Assembly (NCBI GenBank): GCA_922989275.2
Contig: OV277868.1
Span: forward strand, 19,526,291 to 19,590,290
Direction: 5' to 3'
Source of the DNA: Gari tellinella
Taxonomy: Eukaryota; Mollusca; Bivalvia; Cardiida; Psammobiidae
Length of the DNA: 64,000 bases
The notes beneath the pieces were generated by a model. It had not been told where the DNA came from, did no database searches, and worked only from the letters and a program-made list of their open reading frames with translations. Every line of letters starts with the position of its first letter. The first letter of the stretch is position 1. Of this stretch, positions 34,681-46,700 are shown piece after piece. The position numbers were made by a program, and so were the translations under genes.

Positions 34681-34816
34681 TGATACTCTTCCATACTATC
34701 CGGCTGAAAGCACTCTGTGTTATTTCGTTAAGCAGCAAGTACTTCTTTACCAAAACGTTTACAGCTTTATTTTAGTAAAATATATAATCATATAAAAACA
34801 TAAAGCGGACGGCTAC

Positions 34817-34892
34817 AAAGCAGTGCTTGGAATCGAACTCACGACCATAGCACTACGAGTCAATGACACTATCCAATAAGCTACATGTAAAA
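34817..34892 (-). repeat. tRNA-like sequence, copy 2
   Basis: Same as 1567-1640, with AATGCG changed to AAAACG just outside box A. Confidence 0.5.
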
Positions 34893-35237
34893 CGACACAG
34901 TGACTTTTGATTATCGACTGAAGTTTCCAGCAGTTTTCATTGATCTATAAATAAAGTATACGGAAACTTTCGATGGTACCAACGAAAGTTTACGGAAAGT
35001 GAGTGACTGCTAGGTCAAACCTTATGGATAATATCAAGGCATGCTCTCATCATAACATTGTGTTGCGAAAAACAACAGTGATACCTGCTCACAATGGCAT
35101 AATTGGGTTACCTCTTACTCCATAAACCCGGATTTTTACGCTTCAAATTCATTCCTCAACTTAAGTTCAGTTTAGTTGTCTTTTAAGATTTAATATCTCT
35201 TCAGATTTTTATCGATCATCCATAGTAGGGACGTCCA

Positions 35238-35385
35238 GGCTCCGAGGTTATAAAGCGTTTAAGTTGAGTTTGAGTGTGTTCCCAAGCATTGGATTGGTCA
35301 GATTTGAGCCTAGGCTCAAATCTGACCAATCAAATGGTTGGGAACGAGTTAAGACTCAAGTCAAAAGCTTTATAACCTCGGAGCC
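35238..35385. repeat. Fold-back palindrome (copy 2)
   Basis: Same as 1986-2133, effectively unchanged. Confidence 0.85.
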
Positions 35386-36134
35386 AGCTAATCATAGGTG
35401 GAGTAAGACACGCGAAGTGATTTATATACTGTTTGGTTGAACCGCCAACTTTCCACCAGCGAATTTGAAGGCTTCACCACATGAGCAATCTGAAGGGCCG
35501 AGACCATCAAATTCCTCAATTGTAGATTTTAGTTCCAATTTAAACCGCCAAGAGTGTACAGCTAAATAGATTACTTTTACCTAATATATGCCAGCTAAAA
35601 CAAGCTGAATATAACGCAGAATGCGCCTGTGGTCGCATTATGCTTTACTTACTAACTGCTTTATGTGATCACATGGCTTAAATACATCCCTAGACGACCT
35701 TTCGATCATAACACCTGACAAGCTATCAAAGCATGCAGCCACGTGCAAGTTTTGTCCTTACTGCTATCTTGTCTAGGGATATACTCATCCAAGCGTTTCA
35801 TGTGTGGCCCGTACCTTAAAATTGTTAGTTTGGTTAGTAAAACCCATTGAAAAAAACCTTGAGTGTGAGTATGTGAGGTCCTCTCTAGACAACTGGAGAA
35901 TAGTTACCTGGATTTTCACACCAACTGAGATTGGTGACACCTTGTGATTCACGATTTTTCTCACCTATCTAATAATGGGTAAGGGGGGGGGGGGGGGGGG
36001 GGGTCTGTCAAAGGACGGAGGAAAAGCCTTTAAGATATAGAAACAGGCCAGGTAGTAAAGGGTAGGTATTTTTCTGATATCAAAACACCCAAAAGTTAAA
36101 TTTTAGAAACAAAAGCAGACGACAATTGTTTTTA
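35386..36134. other. Shared non-coding stretch with empty TTAA site
   Basis: Includes a family 2 hairpin (35592-35663), a G run (35984-36003) and the unoccupied TTAA near 36031. No gene. Confidence 0.6.
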
Positions 36135-39100
36135 GCTCGCCTGTACGTAGTACATGACGAGCTATTGCAATACCCCTGGTGTAGTCGTCGTCGTCGTCGT
36201 TGTCGTCGTCGTCGGCGTCGTCGTGAACGGCGTAAACAATTTTAAGAAAATGTCTATAACTTCTATGTCCCTTGAGGTATTGCTTTCATAGTTGGTATGT
36301 GTGTGTATATGGACAAGACCTTTCCATGCACAGAAAATTTTTGACCTCTGTGACCTTGACCTTGACCTTAGGGCCTGCGTTTAGGTTTAGAAATCTGCGT
36401 TTAGGTTTCGAAAAATGCCTTTAAACTTCTATGTCCCTTGAGGTATTGCTTCCATAGTTGGTATATGTGTGTATATGGACAAGACCTTTCCATGCACATA
36501 AAAATTTAGACCCCTGTGACCTTGACCTTGAACTTAGGGCCTGCGTTTAGGTTTCGAAATCTGCGTTTAGGTTTCAAAAAAAGGCCTTTAAACTTCTATG
36601 TCCCTTGAGGTATTGCTTCCATAGTTGGTATGTGTGTGTATATGGACACAACCTTTCCATGCACAGATAAAATGTTGACCCCTGTGACCTTGACCTTGAA
36701 CTTAGGGCCTACGTTTAGGTTTCGAAATCTGCGTTTAGGTTTTGAAAAATGCCTTTAACTTCTATATCCATTAAGGTATTGCTTCCATAGTCGGTATGTG
36801 TGTGTATATAGACATGACCTACCCATGCACAGAAAATATTAGACCCCTGTGACCTTGACCTTGAACTTAGGGCCTGCGTTTAGGTTTCGAAATCTGTGTT
36901 TAGGTTTCGAAAAATGCGTTTAACTTCTATGTCCCTTGAGGTATTGCTTCAATAGTTGGTATGTGTGTGTATATGGACAAGACCTTTCCATGGACAGACA
37001 TTTTTTTTACCCCTGTGACCTTGACCTTGAACTTGGGGCCTGCGTTTAGATTTCGAAATCTGTGTTTAAGTTTAGAAAAATGCCTTTAACTTCTATTTCC
37101 CTTGAGATATTGCTTCAATAGTTGGCATGTGTGTGTATATGGACAAGACCTTTCCATACACAGAAAATGTTTGACCCCTGTGACCTTGACCTTGAACTTA
37201 GGGCCTGCGTTTAGGGTTCGAAATCTGTGTTTAGGTTTCGAAAAATGCCTTTAAACTTCTATGCCCCTTGAGGTATTGCTTCCATAGTTGGTATGTGTGT
37301 GTATATGGACAAGACCTTTCCATGCACAGAAAAATTTTGACCCCTGTGACCTTGACCTTGAACTTAGGGCCTGCGTTTAGGTTTCGAAATCTGCGTTTAG
37401 GTTTAAAAAAAAGGCCTTTAAACTTCTATGTCCCTTGAGGTATTGCTTCCATAGTTGGTATGTGTGTGTATATGGACAAGACCTTTCCATGCACAGATAA
37501 AATGTTGACCCCTGTGACCTTGACCTTGAACTTAGGGCCTGCGTTTAGGTTTCGAAATCTGCGTTTAGGTTTTGAAAAATGTCTTTAACTTCTATATCCA
37601 TTAAGGTATTGCTTCCATAATCGGTATTTGTGTGTATATAGACATGACCTACCCATGCACAGAAAATATTAGACCCCTGTGACCTTGACCTTGAACTTAG
37701 GGCCTGCGTTTAGGTTTCGAAATCTGTGTTTAGGTTTCGAAAAATGCCTTTAACTTCTATGTCCCTTGAGGTATTGCTTCAATAGTTGGTATGTGTGTGT
37801 ATATGGACAAGACCTTTCCATGGACAGACATTTTTTTACCCCTGTGACCTTGACCTTGAACTTGGGGCCTGCGTTTAGGTTTCGAAATCTGTGTTTAAGT
37901 TTAGAAAAATGCCTTTAACTTCTATTTCCCTTGAGATATTGCTTCAATAGTTGGCATGTGTGTGTATATGGACAAGACCTTTCCATACACAGAAAATGTT
38001 TGACCCCTGTGACCTTGACCTTGAACTTAGGGCCTGCGTTTAGGTTTCGAAATCTGTGTTTAGGTTTCGAAAAATGCCTTTAAACTTCTATGCCCCTTGA
38101 GGTATTGCTTCCATAGTTGGTATGTGTGTGTATATGGACAAGGGATGTCCATGCACAGAAAAATTTAGACCCCTGTGACCTTGACCTTGAACTTAGGGCC
38201 TGCGTTTAGGTTTCGAAATCTGCGTTTGGGTTTTGAAAAATGCCTTTAACTTCTATATCCATTAAGGTATTGCTTCCGTAGTCGGTATGTGTGTGTATAT
38301 AGACATGACCTTTCCATGCACAGAAACATTTAGACCCCTGTGACCTTGACCTTGAACTTAAGGCCTGCGTTTAGGTTTCGAAATCTGCGTTTAGGTTTCG
38401 AAAAATGCCTTTAACTTCTATGTCCCTTGAGATATTGCTTCAATAGTTGGTATGTGTGTGTATATGGACAAGACCTTTCCATGCACAGAATTTTTTTGAC
38501 CCCTGTGACATTGACCTTGAACTTAGGGCCTGCGTTTAGGTTTCGAAATCTGTGTTTAAGTTTACAAAAATGCCTGTAACTTCTTTTTCCCTTGAGGTAT
38601 TGCTTTCATAGTTGGTATGTATGTGTATATGGGCAAGACCTTTACATGCAAAAAAAAATTTAGACCCGTGTGACCGTGAACTTAGGGCCTGTGTTTAGGT
38701 TTCGAAATCTGTGTTTAGGTTTAATAAAATGCCTTTAACTTCTATGTCCCTTGAGGTATGGCTTCCATAGTTGGTATGTGTGTGTATATGGACAAGACCT
38801 TTCCATGCACAGAAAAATTTAGACCCCTCTGACCTTGACCTTGAACTTATGGCCTGTGTTTTGGTTTCGAAATCTGCGTTTAGGTTTTGAAAAATGCCTT
38901 TAACTTCTATATCCCTTAAGGTATTGCTTTCATAGTCTGTATGTGAGACCTTTCCATGCTCAGAAAAATTTAGACCCCTGTGACCTTGACCTTGAACTTA
39001 GGGCCTGCGTTTAGGTTTCGAAATCTGCGATTAAGTTTCGAAAAATGCCTTTAACTTCTATGTCCCTTGAGGTATTGCTTCCATAGTTGGTATGTGTGTG

Positions 39101-40325
39101 TATATGGATAAGACCTTTCCATGCACAGAAAAAATTAGACTCCTGTGACCTTGACCTTGAACTTAGGGCCTGCGTTTAGGTTTCGAAATCTGCATTTAGG
39201 TTTCGAAAAATGCCTTTAACTTCTATGTCCCTTGAGGTATTGCTTTCATAGTTGGTATGTATGTGTATATGGACAAGACCTTTACATGCACAGAAAAATT
39301 TAGACCCCTGTGACCTTGACCTTGAACTTAGGGCCTGTGTTTAGGTTTAGAAAAATGCCTTTAACGTCTATGGCCTTTGAGGTATTGCTTTCATAGTTGG
39401 TATGTATGTGTATATGGACATGACCTTTCGATGCACAGAAACATTTAGACCCCTGTGACCTTGACCTTGAACTAAGAGCCTGTGTTTAGGTTTCGAAATC
39501 TGCGTTTAAGTTTCGAAAATCCATTTAACTTCTATATCCTTTGAGGTATTGCTTTCATAGTTGGTATGTGTGTGTATATGGACAAGACCTTTCCATGCAC
39601 AGATAAATTTGGACCCTTGTGACCTTGAACTTAGGGCCTGTGTTTAGGTTTTGAAAAATGCCTTTTACTTCTATGTCCCTTGAGGTATTGCTTTCATAGT
39701 TGGTTTATGTGTGTATATGGACAAGACCTTTCCAGGCACTGCAAAATTTAGACCCCTGTGACCTTGACTTTGAACTTAGGGCCAATGTTTAGTTTTCGAA
39801 ATCTGTGTTTCGGGTTTTCAAATTTTTTATTTCTCCTATGTCCATTGAAATATTCCTTTCATATTCAGTTTGCATGTGTATATGGACAACATCTTTCCTT
39901 GCATGCAAAATGTTTGAGCCCCTTGACCTTGACCTTGAACTAAGGACCCACGTTTAGGTTTCAAAGTCTGTGTTTAGGTTTCTCAAAATTTCTTTAACTC
40001 ATATTTCCATTGAGATATTTCTATCATATTTGGCATGCATGTGTATATGGACACGATCTTTCCATGCATGCAAAAAAATTAGCCCAGTGTCCTTGACCTT
40101 GAACTAAGGTCGCGAAAGGTTTTAGGTTTCGAAATCTGCGTTTAGGTTCAAAAATGCTTATAATTCCTTTGTCCCTTGAGGTGTTATTTTCATATTTGAT
40201 TTGCCAGTGTATATGGACAAGACCTTTCCATGCAGGCAAAAAGGTTGACCTCTGTGACCTTGAGTGTGCTTTTAAGTTTCTAAAGGTGCCGGTGGCGAGC
40301 TTTGTTGTCTCTCTGACATCTCTTG
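36135..40325. mobile_element. Minisatellite-bearing insertion private to copy 2
   Basis: 4191 bp inserted in GTTTTTAATTG with TTA on both sides. The left end is GCTCGCCTGTACG (inside AGCTCG...CGAGCT, a small hairpin at 36134-36163), then a GTC microsatellite (36181-36230), then about 25 units of about 165 bp, and a right end holding GGCGAGCTTTG. No coding frame. The class is unknown; the ends do not form long TIRs. Confidence 0.78.
36245..40290. repeat. 165 bp tandem array, about 25 units
   Basis: Unit landmarks: ACTTCTATGTCCCTTGAGG, then GTATGTGTGTGTATATGGAC, then GTGACCTTGACCTTGAACTT, then TGCGTTTAGGTTTCGAAA. Units decay toward the right end. A five-unit block of about 830 bp is repeated in order (36593-37423 and 37424-38250). 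About 19 units keep an uninterrupted TGACCTTGACCTTGA. Confidence 0.92.
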
Positions 40326-40491
40326 TTAATTGATGAGACGTCAAGGCAGTGAAAAGGTTAAATGGGCTGATATGCTACCAGCTTGTTTATGAATTGATTT
40401 GTTTCATGTGTACTGTAGGTCAAAACGTGTGACAGTTAGTTCATATATCAGGTCATAATGGGGCGCCAGATACACAGTTGATCCATACGGT

Positions 40492-40757
40492 CTAAGCACA
40501 GTTTCTGACGAAACTCTGGAAAATGTTCGAAGCTATCCAAAGATGTGCATTTGCTGTGCCTAATTTTACGTTGTTATAGTAACATATTTTGTTTATAAAA
40601 TCCCAGTCGACACTGTGGCACGTGAACGTAGTAGTATTATACGTGCAGTAGGAGAGACACAGATCAGGGTCGTATTGAAGACCCTGGACAAGCTCATCAT
40701 TCCCTAACACAGCGTAGTGTGGATACATCTGGTAAGTACTTCCATACGTTGTACACT
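40492..40757 (-). CDS. Exon 3 (copy 2): second PAN/apple domain and stop
   Basis: Same splice acceptor and stop as copy 1. Nine substitutions against copy 1, all changing the residue: S to L, V to G, G to E, V to G and D to Y near the start; K to N, V to L, P to A and W to S later. The six cysteines and the TTFTC and RNCA motifs are unchanged. Confidence 0.75.
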
Positions 40758-43700
40758 CTTAAAGTAAATAAAAACAATGTTATAACATTTAATGCCCTTC
40801 AACATCACTGTTCTAAAATGTCGTTTAGCCCCTTAACCCCATAGACTGTTTCTAGTATTGAAGATAGGTAACAACTTAAAGCAGGTTAAAAGTAAAGCAG
40901 AGTGCGCCTGAAAACGCATTTTGCTTTACTTTAGGCCTACTTTTAGTTGCCATATCGCCACATTGGTGGTAAAAGGTCGTATATGCAGTTTTCATACTTT
41001 CGAGAAAATTGAGTTTAAATGTTTGGTTGGTTATGAAAAATCAGGTATGAAAGTCACACAAATGGAACTTATAGTATTAGTGTGTAATGTTGAAAGCTTG
41101 ATATTGATAATAATTTCAACACCAAAAAGTGACTACGTCATTAATTATAATTAATTTTGCAGATACGACCTTTTACCATTCACATCTTTTCATGACATTG
41201 TAAAAATGAAAAGGTCTTATCTGTCAAATACGACCTTTTACCACAAACACATTTCAACGATTTGTAGTTTGAACACCATGTAAAAGGATGTATTTGGCAA
41301 ATACAACCTTTTACCTTTACATTTTATTAACAAATAAATGCAAATAAATAGCATTTCAAACAGTCTTTTATGTAATAATTAACCGGATACTTTCAAGTTT
41401 TCATGGATATATTACAGATAAACAAGACTTAAGAACAATAGTTAATTTTGTCCATCTGTGTGGTATTTGAATTTAGATAATGAATTCAGATGTACAACGA
41501 ATCTTGAAATTTAATTTTACTACATTTATATAACATGGCCACTAACTTAATTTTAAATAAAAAAAATTATGTCCAATAATACAATTAAACAATACGTTAA
41601 ATAATTCAAAATAAATTCTGGATTCGAAACAGAAGAGACGTTTGTTATAGAAATACTTCAATGTGCATTTCAGTATTTGCCTTAATTTTTTCAGACCGCT
41701 TGTCCGAAACTGCCATCAACTGCTTTTTCACTGTAATATGCCAAATTCTGAGGCAAATAGCACTAATTCTGATGCAAATATCACTTGCCCGAATCAGAAA
41801 CCACTTGCCCCGGACTTCGGGCTAGTGGGTTAGGGCGAAGACTTACATTTGAGCAGTTTATGAGTACATGTATCAATACCGTATCAACAATTTAAAAAAT
41901 AACAAAAAACCCCACAATAATGTTAAGAATATCTTGATCATTGACTGAACCTGATTATGCATTATATAATGCCAGATTGAGAAAAATGTCTAACTTATTA
42001 TCATTGTGTATCAGAAGCGTATAGTCTCACAAAACCGCAGTTTAAGATAAAACAATTATTGTTTATATTAGTCTGTACTCAGAATCGTTAGAATTAACAG
42101 TTTTTATATGGGTTGTAGGATTCATCAAGAAAACTATAATTCGAGATATCTGAATAATCTTCTCACTTGTACGTTTCATTTAAGAGCATTTTCATTCGAG
42201 ATGTTTGAATAATCTCCTTACTTTTTCTCAGTTTGAAGCAATTTTGATTTATACTTTTACTAATCATTATCAAAGTGTTTACTTATCACACTTGCATATA
42301 GTTCATCGACTGATGATCTTTCTGAAGCTACACCCTGTTCATAGACAATGAAAAAGGCATATGTGTTTCTAATAACAGTTTAAACATTTGAAACTTTAAG
42401 AAGTATAGAGTCACATTATTAATGCATATAGTAAAATCAAATTTTAAGATATTTTAACGGTGGAGATGTACTGTCTTTAAATTAACAAACTCGAGTTAGT
42501 TTAAAGCTAATATTAGGATTTAATTATATTCATAAATTAATTACATATATGTATTTTGAATTTTAAACAAACAAAATGGTAATTTCCATACCGTAATACT
42601 TTTGTTGAGGGACTCGACACCATATGACAATTTTATGCGGTGCCGTAAAACCCAACCCAATCAATCAATCAGTTATTGAAGGGACCGTTCGTTCTCTACT
42701 ATATATTAATCTTGATAAAAACATTGTTGGAACACCAATCTAGTGAAATCAAAGCAGAACCTTCATAAATAATTACTTTTAGGATAATCCTACAAAAACA
42801 AGCCAAACAACACAAACTATTCTCGAGTAATGATAAGGTTGCGTTTATTGCATTGTGCAAAACCGTTTGGAGGTATAAGGTCTTATCTGTCATATACGAC
42901 CTTTTCACTCTGAAATGTGACTATTTTTTAATCATTTGAATCAATTCGTTAGAAAAAAAGGTCGTATTTGGCAGATGCGACCTTTTACCACTAAATATTT
43001 TCCCTATTTGCATATACGACCTTTGATTTTTGGTCAATATCTTAAAAGCATATTTGAATATAAGTTAGATATTTTAACATAAGTTGCTACATATGAATTA
43101 GATATGAAAAATGAAAAAAAGTCATTTTCTGACAAAATGTCAGTTACGACCTTTACCACTAATGTGGCGATATGTTAGAATATATGTTAGAATATAGAAA
43201 CATGTCTTATGGTACATATTCATGACTTTGAATTGGAGCTATTTTCATCAGCAGAGGAATAAATTCGTAAAAGCGTATCTGTTCCAACATGGACTAAAAT
43301 TTCAAATAAAGTCGCTTTTGAGCTTTACAAAAAAATGTGTAGGTACTGTAAATATATATTTAGCTTGAATATGGTTTATTATAAAAGCAGCCATGACTCT
43401 CATTTAGAATATTCAGCATCTAGCATAAAGTAGCACGGCCTTCTAATCAGGATTCTCTATGTCATTTTCGACGAATTTTGTAAGAAACAACCTTCAATAT
43501 TTAACCCATTTGCGCCCAGTGGATTCTTCCATGTTTTATACTGGATTAGTCCATTTGTTTATTTTCATTTTGTTTCATATTGAAATTCCTATCAGCAAAC
43601 AGTGTAGACTCTGATCAGAGTCTACACTGTTTGCCTATGTACCATGAAGGGGATCGTGGGCATAAATGGGCTAAACATGGAGTAGATCTTGTTGGAAATA

Positions 43701-46700
43701 GAGGTTATTAATTTTAAGTAGTAGGGGCAAGTGAGTTAACTCATTGTCCCCTGAAACTTTAAATGGACTACTCCAGTTTCCAATCAAGTGAATTTCATTT
43801 TGACTTAACAGCTTTGATGTTCACATTATACAATGTAATGCAAATTGCAAACAGTGTATGTCTTTATTAGAGGCTTCCTTAAGCAGCATCATAAGCAGGA
43901 TCTATAGTGTTTGCATAGGACAAGTGAACTATTAATTATTACACTATTTTGTAAATGGCGCATATAGACACTTCTTTTAGCACGGATCAGAATTATATAT
44001 TCAATAAGGTAGCAGTATTACAACACAATATGATATCTTTAATAACTTTCAAGGTCAGGAACCCGTTGTACGAAACGTCGTGCGACAAATATTGTCACAA
44101 GTCAGATTCTAAAACTATTTTTCCATCTAATACTGTCTTGTGATATCTGTTTGGAATCGTCTTTAAAAGGCGATTCCAAAATGAAATCATAAAACAGAAA
44201 TTTACTTCATGTTAAATTTTTGACTAACGACGGTTTTTGTCGTAAGACATTTCGCAGACCCCTGAATTTTTACACCCACTTAAAATGAACGTCTCAGTGC
44301 TGTAACTCATTGCAAATTTCATAATTCAAAATAACGGACGTCATATGCATGCAAGATATATTTAATACGAGCGTATGTGCATAACATTCAAGCTTTGAGA
44401 AATATCTTACCGCTAATGCATGATTTAGTTGACGGGTCATAATTATACAACGGGTCGCACACACAAGTGTCGAGGCCGGCGAAGCATTTGTTGTTGTTTT
44501 CAATACAAGGCTTGTCACTGGTGGAGCAGTTCTGGTTGTACAGAGCTGTACGAATGAAACAATTAACCCATTTATACCCAGTGGATTCTTCCATGTTTAT
44601 ATATTGGATTCGTCCATTTTTTATCAAAGGGGTGCCTGGTCAAAATATTTGTTTTCATTTTGTTTTATATTGAAATTCCTATCAGCAAACAGTGTAGACT
44701 CTGATCAGACGTCGCATAATGCGGCGTCTGATCAGAATCTACACTGTTTGCCTATGTCCCATACATGTCCCATACATGGAATCTTGGGCACAAATGGGTT
44801 TATAAATAGTCATCATTATTAAAATAGAGTTATTCTGGGTGTGAAACTGTATGAACTAATTTACTAGTATAATCAATCATTATTTTTTTTTATCTCATTA
44901 TCGTTTGATAGTTAATGTTTTTCTGCAACAAGAGGACAATACAGCCCTAAATGGCTCCCCTGGAAAACACCATGTTTTGGACCAATTATCATCAGCTCTG
45001 TGGGTTTTAACATGTCAAGCTTTCATTGCATAAAGCTATATGTTCAGTTCATGTGACGTTGATATGCAACACAGCGGAACCATTCAGCGGTCCTTGTAAA
45101 GGACCAGTAGAAGTGTCAACGCGACAAATATCAAAGCTCTGATTATATTAGTTTCTGAGAAGATGTTTAAATATTCCCTTATATAGCTTTATATCATCAA
45201 AGACCTCTCGGTAGGGGTCATTTTTTTACCCCTTGGGCATTATTTCAACAATATAGATAGACAACATGTATACTTTTATTATGCTCTGTACCTAATATCA
45301 AAGCGCAGAGTGCTGTGGTATTAGACAAGATGTTTTTTAGAAGTTTTCATTGAAGCGATTTATGTTCAGTTTCTATGGCCTAGATATGAAACGGATGGAT
45401 CCATTTCAACAGTGTTGGTAAAGGAAAATCTAGAAGTGTCAGCATACAAAATATCAAAGCTCTTGTCATATTGAATTTAGAGAAGATATTTGAAGATTTC
45501 GCTATATAACTCTGTGTAAATTCGTGACACACGATGCATGGTCATTTTTTGACCCAAGAGACAAACCTTATTACTCTTGATTGAGAACCTGTATAACAAT
45601 GATGTTTGTGCCTAATATCTCAGCTCAGGGTAATGTGGTTTCAGACGAGAATATTTTTGAAATGCTCAATGTAGCTCCTGTGACATATCTATGCTACCTA
45701 TGATAGACTGAAACTATTTGAAAAAAAATTTGAAACAGACCAATATAAGGACTATTTCTTCAATGTTTAGTAAAACTCCATCCTGTAGTTTAGGAGAAAT
45801 GTCATCTAAAAAAATTGTTTACGACGGACGAGGTACTAACGAACGAACAACTGACACATGATAATAAAAACGCTCACATTTGCACTTTGCACAGGTAACC
45901 TAAAACTATATAATTTACTTTCCATATAGATCTAATCTCGCATAAAAAATAAGGTTAATATCAAACCATTTGAATCAAGATCAATATCCATATCAAAAAA
46001 ATCAAAACTAAAACTATTTTGATTGCTAAGAGATATAATATTTGAAGTATATATTTGTTTTTATTTTATTTAAAAAAAATAAAAAAAAATTGTTGGGGGG
46101 GGGGGGGGGGGTACCTTATAATTTTAGATTTAAAATTAATTTCATAGTTTATTGGTATGGAAATACATGTATATTAAATCGTTATTAACCCATTATCCCC
46201 CAAAACGCCTCTTTACTCCTTGAATTTATTCCTTCTCTGGAGAAATTAAATCCAATTTATACAGTTATAAATATGTATGATAAGAAATAGTTATATATTT
46301 TTAGCAGATATTGGCTTAAAGCAGGCAGAAAGTAAAGAAGAATGCGCCGTAGGGCGCATTCTGCTTTACTTTCAACCTGCTTTAAATGCTTACCTGTTTT
46401 CAAAATTAGAAACTGATTATCAGGTAATGTGTTAAACATTGATAATACAATAGTATGTGTACTGAAAGGAATAGCCTTAACAGCGCATCTGTATGTGTTC
46501 ATATTCGGACGTTTGTTATCTGTTGTTCAACTCCTTTCTTTATCGAAGAACATGATACTGTGAAGTCAATCTACATTATTTTTTATTTCGGTATGAAAAT
46601 GGGTTATCTTTTTTTCTGCTAATGCCAATAATATGGACATTTGCAAACAATTTATAGACTTATCCGAGACCGCGTACCGTGGCATCTGACCATCATTAAA

